Shown here piece by piece: positions 1-6,863 of a stretch of DNA of 10,918 nucleotides; the stretch's first letter is position 1; each line of letters opens with the position of its first letter. This stretch comes from Paracoccaceae bacterium. Its GTDB lineage: Bacteria > Pseudomonadota > Alphaproteobacteria > Rhodobacterales > Rhodobacteraceae. The notes beneath the pieces are model-generated. The model saw nothing but the letters and a program-made list of their open reading frames with translations, had not been told where the DNA came from and made no database searches. The stretch lies in contig JAFGVZ010000165.1 of the NCBI GenBank assembly GCA_016937725.1, positions 1 through 10,918 on the forward strand. The letters run 5' to 3'. The translations under genes were made by a program, and so were the position numbers.

Positions 1-89
1 ATCAGGCACGACCCTTCGGCATGCATGGTCACATTGGTTTCGATTGAAATTTCGCGGAGTGTGTCTAGATCACGGCCAGAGGGGCGCAT
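1..89 (-). CDS. rph: Ribonuclease PH, N-terminal fragment (runs off left edge)
   Basis: The gene runs leftwards and only about 29 codons are in the window. The reverse strand reads MRPSGRDLDTLREISIET and continues to an AEGSCL motif. This matches the conserved start of RNase PH (MRPSGR..., then the AEGSCL block). RNase PH is a phosphorolytic 3'-5' exoribonuclease that trims tRNA 3' ends. The ATG (complement of 87-89) has an AAAGGA Shine-Dalgarno sequence (complement of 96-101) six bases upstream, which supports this start. It diverges from hrcA, an arrangement common in alphaproteobacteria. The catalytic part lies outside the window, so intactness cannot be judged. Confidence 0.93.
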   Translation of the reverse strand, partial: MRPSGRDLDTLREISIETNVTMHAEGSCL

Positions 90-215
90 GGAATGTCCTT
101 TCTAGGGGCTTGCTTCCCGATACAGGGCGCGCGCGCCGCAATGCAAGCTCTTTGGGCTTGAAAAAGCGGTGATTTTGCAGTGCTGTCAGGCGGCCCAAGG
201 CAGAGGTTTCAGGGT
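90..215. promoter_or_regulatory. Divergent rph/hrcA intergenic region
   Basis: This 126-base gap must hold promoters for both genes. Towards hrcA there is a CTTGAA at 157-162 that resembles a heat-shock sigma32 -35 box, but I see no convincing -10 at the right distance. Towards rph a TTGCAT / TATCGG pair with an 18-base spacer can be read on the reverse strand, also weak. A 12-base palindrome GGCGCGCGCGCC lies at 126-137, and GCTTGC (108-113) is inverted as GCAAGC (143-148). I saw no CIRCE operator (TTAGCACTC-N9-GAGTGCTAA) here, so HrcA autoregulation of this operon is not supported by the sequence. The role of the region is inferred from gene layout; the individual boxes are uncertain. Confidence 0.4.
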
Positions 216-1295
216 ATGTCCGAACCACGCGACACCGCAAAATTGTTGGCAGAGATGAATGACCGCTCGCGCGAGGTGTTTCGGCGGGTGGTCGAGTCGT
301 ATCTGGACACGGGCGGGCCGGTCGGGTCGCGGACGCTGACGCGGGGGTTAAGTGAAAAAGTGTCCGCCGCGACCGTGCGGAACGTGATGCAAGACCTTGA
401 ATATCTTGGATTGTTGGACAGCCCGCATGTGTCTGCCGGGCGGGTGCCGACCAATCTGGGGTTGCGCTTGTTCGTCGATTCGCTGCTGGAAGTGTCGCCG
501 CTGGATGATGGCGACCGCGCCAAGCTGGATCAGACCATGGGCAGCAACGAGCGCGATCTGGGCACCATGTTGGAACAGATCGGCGGCGCGCTGAGCGGTG
601 TGACGCAGGGCGCGTCCCTGGTGCTGTCGCCCAAACATGAAGCGGCGGTGAAGCACATTGATTTCGTCAGCTTGTCGCCGGAGCGCGCGCTGGTGGTGCT
701 GGTGTTTACCGATGGCCATGTCGAGAACCGGATTTTCACGCCGCCCATGGGTATGACGCCTTCGGCCATGCGCGAGGCGGCGAATTACCTGAATTCCATG
801 GCCGATGGCGCGAGCGTGGCGCAGCTTCTGGCGCGGTTCCGGGCGGAGCTGGCGCGCAACCGGCGCGAGATTGACACGCTGGCGCAATCCTTGGTCGAGC
901 AAGGCTTGGCGGTCTGGGAAAACGAAGGCGAACCGCAGGAACGATTGATCGTCCGCGGGCGCGCGAACTTGCTGGATGAGGCCAGCGCCGAGGATTTCGA
1001 GCGCATTCGCAGCTTGTTCGACGATCTGGAACGCAAGCGCGACATTACCGAATTTCTGGAACTGACCGAGCAAGGCGACGGGGTGCGCATTTTCATTGGG
1101 GCCGAGAACCGGCTTTTTTCGCTTACGGGTTCAACTTTGGTGGTTTCCCCTTATATGAACGCAGAGCGAAAGATTATCGGTGCGGTTGGCGTGATTGGCC
1201 CGAAGCGGCTGAACTATGGACGAATCGTGCCGATTGTGGATTACACCGCGCAACTGGTGGGGCGTTTGTTGACCGACACCCGCCGCGCAGATTGA
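216..1295 (+). CDS. hrcA: Heat-inducible transcription repressor HrcA
   Basis: HrcA represses class I heat-shock genes (typically groESL) by binding CIRCE operators, and GroEL feeds back on its activity. The protein has the expected layout. An N-terminal winged helix (about residues 15-80) carries the MNDRSREVF start, a GGPVGSRT stretch at 33-40, SAATVRNVMQDLE at 50-62 and SAGRVPT at 73-79. A long HrcA/GAF-like domain follows and ends with the family's IGPKRLNYGRIVPIVDYTAQ block. Length (359 aa) is normal. An in-frame GTG at 180 would add 12 residues, but homologues begin shortly before the MNDRSR block, so I chose ATG 216; no strong Shine-Dalgarno sequence precedes either. The stop codon is eight bases from grpE, so the two genes are probably one operon. 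Confidence 0.96.
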   Translation: MSEPRDTAKLLAEMNDRSREVFRRVVESYLDTGGPVGSRTLTRGLSEKVSAATVRNVMQDLEYLGLLDSPHVSAGRVPTNLGLRLFVDSLLEVSPLDDGDRAKLDQTMGSNERDLGTMLEQIGGALSGVTQGASLVLSPKHEAAVKHIDFVSLSPERALVVLVFTDGHVENRIFTPPMGMTPSAMREAANYLNSMADGASVAQLLARFRAELARNRREIDTLAQSLVEQGLAVWENEGEPQERLIVRGRANLLDEASAEDFERIRSLFDDLERKRDITEFLELTEQGDGVRIFIGAENRLFSLTGSTLVVSPYMNAERKIIGAVGVIGPKRLNYGRIVPIVDYTAQLVGRLLTDTRRAD

Positions 1296-1303
1296 GGACG
1301 ACC

Positions 1304-1852
1304 ATGGCAGAGCCAGAACAGACGCAGATTGACGAAACCGAAGCCACCGAAGCCGTGGAGGACGCGGACCCGCTTGCCGAGTTGGAAGAGCGCCTTGCCA
1401 AGGCAGAGGCTGAGCGCGACGATATGCGCGACCGCATGATCCGCGCTTTGGCAGAGGCTGAAAACAGCCGCAAACGTGCCGAGAAGGACCGCCGCGATGC
1501 GCAGCTTTATGGTGGCGCAAAAATCTGCCGCGATATGCTGCCGGTCTATGACAATCTTGCGCGGGCGCTGAACGCCGCAACGGACGAAACCCGTGCCGCC
1601 GCTGCTGGTCTGGTAGAGGGGATTGAACTGACCCTGCGCGAATTGACCGCGATTTTGCAAAAACATGGGGTTGAGCGGATTTGCCCCGAAGTGGGCGACC
1701 GGTTCGACCCGCATCTGCACCAAGCCATGTTCGAAGCGCCCGTGCCCGATTTCAAAGCGGGCCAGATCATTCAGGTTATGGCCGAAGGGTTCATGCTGCA
1801 CGAGCAGCTTTTGCGGCCTGCACAGGTGGGCGTTTCCTCTACCCCCGGCTAA
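1304..1852 (+). CDS. grpE: Nucleotide exchange factor GrpE (DnaK co-chaperone)
   Basis: GrpE drives ADP release from DnaK in the DnaK-DnaJ-GrpE chaperone cycle and acts as a cytoplasmic dimer. The 182-residue product has an acidic, poorly conserved N-terminus (residues 1-25). A long charged helix (about 26-70) matches the GrpE dimer stalk. The compact beta domain has the family signature GDRFDPHLHQAMFE (131-144), then GQIIQVMAEGFMLHEQLLRPA (153-173). The start at 1304 is preceded by TGAGGA (1293-1298), which overlaps the hrcA stop codon, so the genes are likely translationally coupled. A TTG at 1292 in the same frame would overlap hrcA and is unlikely. A strong terminator follows the stop codon. 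Confidence 0.96.
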   Translation: MAEPEQTQIDETEATEAVEDADPLAELEERLAKAEAERDDMRDRMIRALAEAENSRKRAEKDRRDAQLYGGAKICRDMLPVYDNLARALNAATDETRAAAAGLVEGIELTLRELTAILQKHGVERICPEVGDRFDPHLHQAMFEAPVPDFKAGQIIQVMAEGFMLHEQLLRPAQVGVSSTPG

Positions 1853-1888
1853 GTTTTTAGATTGCATAATGTTTCGGCAAATACTTGT

Positions 1889-1927
1889 AGCGCCGCCCGC
1901 TTATTAAGCAAACGGGCGGCGCTTTTT
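1889..1927 (+). terminator. Rho-independent terminator after grpE
   Basis: A perfect 11-bp GC-rich stem, AGCGCCGCCCG (1889-1899) with CGGGCGGCGCT (1913-1923), encloses a 13-base AT-rich loop. The 3' arm runs into TTTTT (1923-1927). It starts 36 bases after the grpE stop codon and 70 bases before ureD, so it should end the hrcA-grpE transcript and insulate the urease operon. Confidence 0.93.
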
Positions 1928-1996
1928 GGTGTGCGCCGGGGTGTAACCTGCGCTGGGCGGTGCAGGCTTTATCAATGGCTCGCGTAAGGAGGCGCG
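1928..1996 (+). promoter_or_regulatory. Leader and presumed promoter region of the urease operon
   Basis: The 69 bases between the grpE terminator and ureD probably hold the start of the urease transcript, because no other gap in the cluster exceeds 16 bases. I do not see a clear sigma70 pair. A small inverted repeat CCTGC (1947-1951) / GCAGG (1962-1966) is present. The sequence TGCGCTGGGCGGTGCA (1949-1964) resembles an NtrC-type dyad but has a four-base rather than five-base centre. A strong Shine-Dalgarno sequence TAAGGAGG (1985-1992) lies four bases before the ureD ATG. Only the Shine-Dalgarno call is firm. Confidence 0.45.
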
Positions 1997-2806
1997 ATGC
2001 TTGATTCCGGCCATCAGGTGAAGATGCAACGCAGCATGGGCGAGGCTCATGTCAGCTTTGCAGGCGCGCGCCTTGGCCAGTTGCGCCAGATTGGGTCTGC
2101 CAAGGCGCAGTTGCCGCGCATATCAGGCGGGCCGGAGGTGGTGTTCCTGAACACTTCTGGTGGTCTGACCAGCGGCGACAGGCTGGATTACGCGGTCACG
2201 CTGACGGATGGTGCTCATGTAACCGCCACAACCCAGACCGCCGAGCGGGCTTACCGCGCCAAGGATGGCCCCGCGCAGGTGCGCGTTTCGCATGATGTGG
2301 GCGCGGGCTGCTGGCTGGATTGGTTGCCACAGGAAACCATCCTGTTCGACCGCAGCGATCTGGACCGCGACACGCATATCGCGCTTGCGCCCGATGCGGG
2401 GTGCCTGCTGCTGGAAAGCGTGGTTCTGGGCCGTGCGGCGATGGGCGAGGATATCCGCGCGCTGCGCTTGCGGGACCGCCGCCACATCACGCGCGGTGGC
2501 GTGCCGGTGTTTCTGGAACCCATGATGCTGGACACGGCCACCTTGGCCCATCCCGGCCAGACCGCGCTTTTGGGTGGCGCGCGCGCTTTTGCGACGCTGG
2601 TTCTGTGCGCCCAAGGTGCCGCCGACGCGCTTGGCCCCGTGCGCGACGCGCTCTCAGATGCCACCCAATCCGCCGCAAGCGCCTATGATGGCAAGCTGGT
2701 GATCCGCCTGCTGGCCGCCGATGGCTGGCCGCTGCGCCGCCAAATCCTGAGCCTGCTGCACGTTCTGCGGCGCGGTGCCCCGCCGCCGCGCGTGTGGCAG
2801 ATGTAA
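1997..2806 (+). CDS. ureD: Urease accessory protein UreD
   Basis: UreD (UreH in Helicobacter) binds apo-urease and, with UreF and UreG, forms the complex that inserts nickel into the active site. The 269-residue product shows the family hallmarks NTSGGLTSGD (52-61) and TTQTAERAYRA (78-88), a central LLLESVVLGRAAMGE stretch, and a PRVWQM C-terminus. Length is typical. The start is set by TAAGGAGG directly upstream; an internal Met at residue 10 has no comparable site. It is the first gene of the operon, as is usual in Rhodobacterales urease clusters. The ureD stop codon is 16 bases before ureA. Confidence 0.95.
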   Translation: MLDSGHQVKMQRSMGEAHVSFAGARLGQLRQIGSAKAQLPRISGGPEVVFLNTSGGLTSGDRLDYAVTLTDGAHVTATTQTAERAYRAKDGPAQVRVSHDVGAGCWLDWLPQETILFDRSDLDRDTHIALAPDAGCLLLESVVLGRAAMGEDIRALRLRDRRHITRGGVPVFLEPMMLDTATLAHPGQTALLGGARAFATLVLCAQGAADALGPVRDALSDATQSAASAYDGKLVIRLLAADGWPLRRQILSLLHVLRRGAPPPRVWQM

Positions 2807-2822
2807 CCCTGTCGAGGAACCC

Positions 2823-3125
2823 ATGAACCTGTCCCCCCGTGAAAAAGACAAGCTGCTGATTTCCATGGCCGCAATGGTCGCGCGCAACCGCCATGCGCGC
2901 GGCGTGAAGCTGAACCACCCCGAAGCGGTCGCGCTGATTTCCGATTTCGTGGTCGAAGGCGCGCGCGATGGCCGGTCCGTGGCCGACCTGATGGAAGCGG
3001 GCGCGCATGTCATCCGCCGCGAGGATTGCATGGAAGGGATACCCGAGATGATCCATTCCATTCAGGTCGAAGCCACGTTCCCCGACGGCACCAAGCTTGT
3101 GACCGTCCACCACCCCATTCGTTGA
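2823..3125 (+). CDS. ureA: Urease gamma subunit
   Basis: This is the small gamma subunit of the UreABC urease, which hydrolyses urea to ammonia and carbamate in the cytoplasm. The 100-residue protein starts MNLSPREKDKLL, has KLNHPEAVALI at 29-39, the CMEGIPEMI block in its second half, and ends GTKLVTVHHPIR, all characteristic of UreA at its normal length. GAGGA (2814-2818) precedes the ATG. In-frame codons upstream overlap the end of ureD and give a non-conserved extension, so I chose the internal Met. UreA and UreB are separate genes here, not fused as in Helicobacter. Confidence 0.97.
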   Translation: MNLSPREKDKLLISMAAMVARNRHARGVKLNHPEAVALISDFVVEGARDGRSVADLMEAGAHVIRREDCMEGIPEMIHSIQVEATFPDGTKLVTVHHPIR

Positions 3126-3137
3126 AGGAGAGCCGCC

Positions 3138-3719
3138 ATGACCCCCATTTTCCGCCTGCTTGCCCTTGCCGCGCCCTTGGCAATGGCCAGCCCCGCTTTT
3201 GCCCATCTGGCCCCTGCCGCGCATGGGTCTTTCGCGGCGGGCTTCACGCATCCCATTTTTGGGTTGGACCATATCCTCGCCATGGTTGCCGTGGGCCTAT
3301 GGGCCGTGGTGCTGGGCAGTCGCGCGCTTTGGGCGCTGCCCGCCGCCTTCGTGGGCGCGATGGTCGTGGGCTTTGGCCTGTCGCTGGCGGGGCTGCCCTT
3401 GCCGCTGGTGGAACCGATGATCCTGGCGTCGGTCCTCGCCTTGGGTGGCCTGACCGCGCTGGCGCGCCCGGTGGCGTTGCCGGTGGCGGCGGCCATTGTC
3501 GGGATTTTGGCGCTGTTCCATGGCCACGCGCATGGGTCCGAAATGGCGGGCGCAACGGCGCTGACCTATCTGGCCGGGTTCGCCAGCGCGACCGCGCTGT
3601 TGCATGGTTTGGGCGTGGCCGTCGGCGTTCTGGCCGCGCGCCCCTTGGGCCTGATCGCTGCGCGCGTGGCCGGTGGCCTGATTGCGCTGGGCGGGGCCGC
3701 GCTGGTCATGGGGGGCTGA
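3138..3719 (+). CDS. ureJ: HupE/UreJ family membrane protein, putative nickel permease
   Basis: The 193-residue product is very hydrophobic, with a cleavable-looking signal peptide (cleavage probably after AFA, so His23 becomes the mature N-terminus) followed by about six membrane segments. It carries the family motif HPIFGLDH (38-45) and a second histidine cluster HGHAHG (128-133), both plausible metal ligands. HupE/UreJ proteins are associated with nickel uptake for hydrogenase and urease, and related HupE proteins have been shown to transport Ni2+. Placement inside the urease operon supports nickel supply. AAGGAG (3125-3130) overlaps the ureA stop codon and sits seven bases before the ATG. 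Transport of nickel by this particular protein is inferred. Confidence 0.88.
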   Translation: MTPIFRLLALAAPLAMASPAFAHLAPAAHGSFAAGFTHPIFGLDHILAMVAVGLWAVVLGSRALWALPAAFVGAMVVGFGLSLAGLPLPLVEPMILASVLALGGLTALARPVALPVAAAIVGILALFHGHAHGSEMAGATALTYLAGFASATALLHGLGVAVGVLAARPLGLIAARVAGGLIALGGAALVMGG

Positions 3720-3722
3720 GCG

Positions 3723-4028
3723 ATGATCCCCGGAGAGGTCTTTGCAGCGCCCGGCACGATCACCCTGAACGAGGGGCAAGAGGCGATCACACTCACCGTA
3801 GCCAATACGGGCGACCGCCCCATTCAGGTGGGCAGCCATTACCATTTCGCGGAAACCAACCCCGGTTTGGAATTCGACCGTGAGGCCGCCACAGGCACCC
3901 GGTTGGATATTGCCGCAGGCACGGCTGTGCGGTTCGAACCGGGCCAGACGCGCGAGGTGCAGTTGGTGCCCTTGCGTGGGGATCGGGTGGTTTACGGCTT
4001 TAACCAGAAAATTATGGGGGCACTGTAA
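3723..4028 (+). CDS. ureB: Urease beta subunit
   Basis: This is the beta subunit of UreABC. The 101-residue protein begins MIPGEVF and contains the conserved GDRPIQVGSHYHFAETN block (31-47). It continues with GTRLDIAAGTAVRFEPG and ends VVYGFNQKIMGAL, the typical UreB tail. Length is normal. It begins three bases after the ureJ stop codon, with a G-run (3710-3715) as probable ribosome binding site. The stop codon TAA overlaps the first base of the ureC ATG (TAATG), which suggests coupled translation of the beta and alpha subunits. Confidence 0.97.
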   Translation: MIPGEVFAAPGTITLNEGQEAITLTVANTGDRPIQVGSHYHFAETNPGLEFDREAATGTRLDIAAGTAVRFEPGQTREVQLVPLRGDRVVYGFNQKIMGAL

Positions 4029-5734
4029 TGCCAGCCAGTATAGACCGCGCCACCTATGCCGACATGTTCGGCCCCACCACGGGCGACAAGGTGCGCTTGG
4101 CCGATACCGACCTGATCATCGAAGTCGAGCGCGACCTGACCATTTACGGCGAGGAGGTGAAATTCGGTGGCGGCAAGGTCATCCGCGACGGGATGGGCCA
4201 AAGCCAGCGCAGTCGGGCCGAGGGGGCTGTCGATACGGTCATCACCAACGCGCTGATCGTGGACCATTCCGGCATTTACAAGGCTGATGTGGGCCTGCGC
4301 GATGGGTTGATTGCGGCCATCGGCAAGGCGGGCAACCCTGACACGCAACCGGGTGTGACCATCGTGATCGGGCCGGGGACAGAGGTGATCGCGGGCGAAG
4401 GCAAGATCCTGACCGCAGGCGGGATGGACGCGCATATTCATTTCATCTGCCCGCAGCAGATAGAGGATGCTTTGGCCTCTGGCATAACGACCATGCTGGG
4501 CGGCGGCACCGGCCCCGCGCATGGCACGCTGGCTACCACCTGCACGCCGGGGCCATGGCACATTGGCCGGATGCTGCAAGCGTTCGAGGCGTTCCCGATG
4601 AACCTTGCCCTTGCCGGAAAAGGCAATGCCGCGCTGCCCGGTGCCTTGGAAGAACAGGTGCGCGCGGGCGCGGCTGCGCTGAAATTGCACGAAGATTGGG
4701 GCACGACCCCCGCCGCCATCGACTGTTGTCTGAGCGTGGCCGATGCGATGGATGTGCAGGTCATGATCCACACCGACACCCTGAACGAATCGGGCTTTGT
4801 GGAAAACACTTTGGCCGCGATCAACGGGCGCACCATTCATGCGTTCCATACCGAAGGGGCGGGCGGGGGCCATGCGCCGGATATTCTGAAAGTGGTCAGC
4901 TCGCAAAACGTGATCCCGTCCTCGACCAACCCGACGCGGCCCTATACCGGCAACACGATCGAGGAACATCTGGATATGTTGATGGTCTGTCACCATCTGG
5001 ACAACAAGGTGCCAGAGGACGTGGCATTCGCCGAAAGCCGCATTCGGCGCGAGACGATTGCCGCCGAGGACATCCTGCACGACATGGGCGCGATGTCGAT
5101 TATTTCGTCTGACAGTCAAGCCATGGGCCGCGTGGGCGAGGTGATTATCCGCACATGGCAAACCGCCGACAAGATGCGCAAGCAGCGTGGGCGGCTGGCC
5201 GAGGAGACGGGCGAGAACGACAATATGCGCGTGCGCCGCTATGTGGCGAAATACACGATCAACCCGGCTATCGCGCATGGTGTGTCAGAGCATATCGGGT
5301 CCATCGAGGTCGGTAAACGCGCCGATCTGTGCCTGTGGAACTTCGCGTTCTTTGGCGCGAAGCCCGAAATGGTGCTGATGGGCGGTGTGATCGTGTCGGC
5401 GCAGATGGGCGATCCGAACGGATCCATCCCCGCGCAGCCCTTCTACACGCGCAACATGTGGGGGGCTTACGGTCGGTCGCGGTTGAATAGCGCCGTGACA
5501 TTCGTTTCGGGGGCGGCTTTGGCTGATGGCGTGAAGGGCAAGCTGGGGCTGGAAAAGCAGCTTCTGGCGGTCAGCGGCACGCGCAATATCGGGAAATCTG
5601 ACATGGTATTGAATGCTGCGACACCGCAGATCGAGGTGCACCCAGAAACCTACGAAGTGCGCGCCGATGGCGAGCTTTTGACCTGCGAACCTGCAACCGA
5701 ATTGCCGCTGGCGCAGCGGTATTTCCTTTTCTGA
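4028..5734 (+). CDS. ureC: Urease alpha subunit (catalytic, Ni-dependent)
   Basis: UreC carries the dinuclear nickel site that hydrolyses urea. The 568-residue length is typical. All key residues are present at a +2 offset from Klebsiella numbering: His136 and His138 (AHIH motif), Lys219 (the lysine to be carbamylated, in ALKLHEDWG), His248 (MIHTDTLNE), His274, and Asp362 (SSDSQAMGR). The mobile-flap residues Cys321 and His322 (MVCHH) are also present. The N-terminus MPASIDRATYADMFGPTTGD and the C-terminus LAQRYFLF are standard. The protein has no signal peptide, so it is cytoplasmic. GGGGG (4016-4020) is the likely ribosome binding site inside ureB. The enzyme should be active once matured by UreDEFG. 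Confidence 0.99.
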   Translation: MPASIDRATYADMFGPTTGDKVRLADTDLIIEVERDLTIYGEEVKFGGGKVIRDGMGQSQRSRAEGAVDTVITNALIVDHSGIYKADVGLRDGLIAAIGKAGNPDTQPGVTIVIGPGTEVIAGEGKILTAGGMDAHIHFICPQQIEDALASGITTMLGGGTGPAHGTLATTCTPGPWHIGRMLQAFEAFPMNLALAGKGNAALPGALEEQVRAGAAALKLHEDWGTTPAAIDCCLSVADAMDVQVMIHTDTLNESGFVENTLAAINGRTIHAFHTEGAGGGHAPDILKVVSSQNVIPSSTNPTRPYTGNTIEEHLDMLMVCHHLDNKVPEDVAFAESRIRRETIAAEDILHDMGAMSIISSDSQAMGRVGEVIIRTWQTADKMRKQRGRLAEETGENDNMRVRRYVAKYTINPAIAHGVSEHIGSIEVGKRADLCLWNFAFFGAKPEMVLMGGVIVSAQMGDPNGSIPAQPFYTRNMWGAYGRSRLNSAVTFVSGAALADGVKGKLGLEKQLLAVSGTRNIGKSDMVLNAATPQIEVHPETYEVRADGELLTCEPATELPLAQRYFLF

Positions 5735-5743
5735 GGGGGCGAA

Positions 5744-6229
5744 ATGGAAGATTACCCGAAAGCGGTGCGCATCCATCCCCATGTGCACCAAGCCTGCGAC
5801 AGCGTCGCGCTGGATTATGAAGGGCGCTTCTTGCGCCGTAAACGGCTGGTAGCGGCTTCTGGTCGGGGGTTCTTGGTGGACTTGCCCGAAGTGGCAAACC
5901 TGACCGGCTGCGAGGCTTTCGTTTTGGAAGACGGGCGCGAGATTGCCGTGCAGGCGGCGGCGGAACCCGTGCTTGTGGTGCGCGGCGATCTGGCGCGTCT
6001 GGCATGGCATATCGGCAACCGGCACACACCCTGCCAGATTGGCCCGGATTGTCTGGTGATCCGCCAAGATCACGTGCTGGAAGCGATGCTGGCAAAGCTG
6101 GGCGCAGAGGTCACGCACGATACGCGCCCCTTCACGCCCGAAGGTGGCGCTTACGGCATGGGCCGCACAATGGGGCACAGCCACGGGCATTCGCACGATG
6201 AACATGAACACCACCATCACCACGCCTGA
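5744..6229 (+). CDS. ureE: Urease accessory protein UreE, nickel metallochaperone with His-rich tail
   Basis: UreE dimers bind Ni2+ and pass it to the UreDFG-urease complex. The 161-residue product has an N-terminal UreE domain with the LLVDLPEV-like stretch (about 44-50). The metal-binding domain has the conserved GNRHTPCQ motif (91-98; His94 corresponds to the essential interface histidine) and His110. The C-terminus (144-160) is a histidine tail, GHSHGHSHDEHEHHHHHA, with ten His residues that should store or buffer nickel. GAGGGGG (5733-5739) lies four bases before the ATG. The tail-coding sequence overlaps the start of ureF in another frame. Confidence 0.96.
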   Translation: MEDYPKAVRIHPHVHQACDSVALDYEGRFLRRKRLVAASGRGFLVDLPEVANLTGCEAFVLEDGREIAVQAAAEPVLVVRGDLARLAWHIGNRHTPCQIGPDCLVIRQDHVLEAMLAKLGAEVTHDTRPFTPEGGAYGMGRTMGHSHGHSHDEHEHHHHHA

Positions 6230-6863
6230 CACGCAAGCGCTGCTGTCGCTGGTGCAATGGCTGTCCCCGGCCTTTCCAACAGGGGCCTTCGCGTATTCGC
6301 ACGGGCTGGAACAGGCGGTCAGCTTGGGCGAGGTGACGTCGCCCGAGGCGTTCAGCGATTGGCTGGCGGCTGTCCTGGATCATGGCACGGGCTGGAACGA
6401 CGCGGTGCTGTTGGCCTGCGCCTTGCGGCCCGGTTTTGACCTGACAATGTTGGATCAAACCGCCCGCGCGCTGGCGGGTAGCGCCGAACGGCTGCGCGAG
6501 ACGACCGAACAAGGCGCGGCATTCGCCATAGCGCGGGGGCAGATGGGGCAGGCGGATGCGGTGTCTGAAGCCTTGCCCGTTGCCGTTGGCCGCGCGGCGG
6601 TCGCGCTGGGCCTGCCCGCGCAGACGGTGATCGCGGTTTACCTGCACGCCTTTGCCAGCAACCTGACCTCTGCCGCGGTGCGCTTCGTGCCCTTGGGGCA
6701 GGCAGCAGGGCAAAAGGTCTTGGCGGCGCAACACGGGCGCATTGTGCGCTTGGCCGACACGGCGGTGGGCGCTACGCTGGATGATCTGGCCAGCGGGGCA
6801 TTTCGCGCGGAATTGTTTGCCATGGCGCATGAAACTCTGGACGTAAGGATATTCAAGACATGA
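6204..6863 (+). CDS. ureF: Urease accessory protein UreF
   Basis: UreF bridges UreD and UreG in the urease activation complex and is thought to gate GTPase-dependent nickel insertion. The protein has the family motif SPAFPTGAFAYSHGLE (21-36), a mostly helical body, VRFVPLGQAAGQ, and the standard C-terminus MAHETLDVRIFKT. From the chosen ATG it is 219 aa. An ATG two codons upstream (6198) is equally possible. A longer in-frame extension to 6144 is non-conserved and lies entirely inside ureE. There is no clear Shine-Dalgarno sequence, and the first 26-32 bases overlap ureE, so translation probably depends on coupling. The stop codon overlaps the ureG start (ATGA). Confidence 0.94.
   Translation: MNTTITTPDTQALLSLVQWLSPAFPTGAFAYSHGLEQAVSLGEVTSPEAFSDWLAAVLDHGTGWNDAVLLACALRPGFDLTMLDQTARALAGSAERLRETTEQGAAFAIARGQMGQADAVSEALPVAVGRAAVALGLPAQTVIAVYLHAFASNLTSAAVRFVPLGQAAGQKVLAAQHGRIVRLADTAVGATLDDLASGAFRAELFAMAHETLDVRIFKT

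Noticed and set aside
126..137. Perfect palindrome GGCGCGCGCGCC between rph and hrcA
   Set aside because: Alternating GC runs of this length arise easily in high-GC genomes; no flanking half-sites or T-run suggest an operator or terminator.
180..215. GTG at 180 as the hrcA start
   Set aside because: The 12 extra residues are not conserved in HrcA proteins and no Shine-Dalgarno sequence precedes the GTG; ATG 216 gives a standard N-terminus.
348..1073. A 241-codon - strand open frame inside hrcA
   Set aside because: It is a shadow of hrcA; composition is low-complexity R/H/Q and no family pattern is visible.
3026..3883. A 285-codon + strand frame spanning the end of ureA, ureJ and the start of ureB
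   Set aside because: It crosses three genes that are clearly coding in other frames, and its product is G/R/P-rich without any motif.
3992..5278. A 428-codon open frame on the - strand, antisense to ureC
   Set aside because: It is the complement of the highly conserved urease alpha coding frame, has no protein-like motif and no ribosome binding site.
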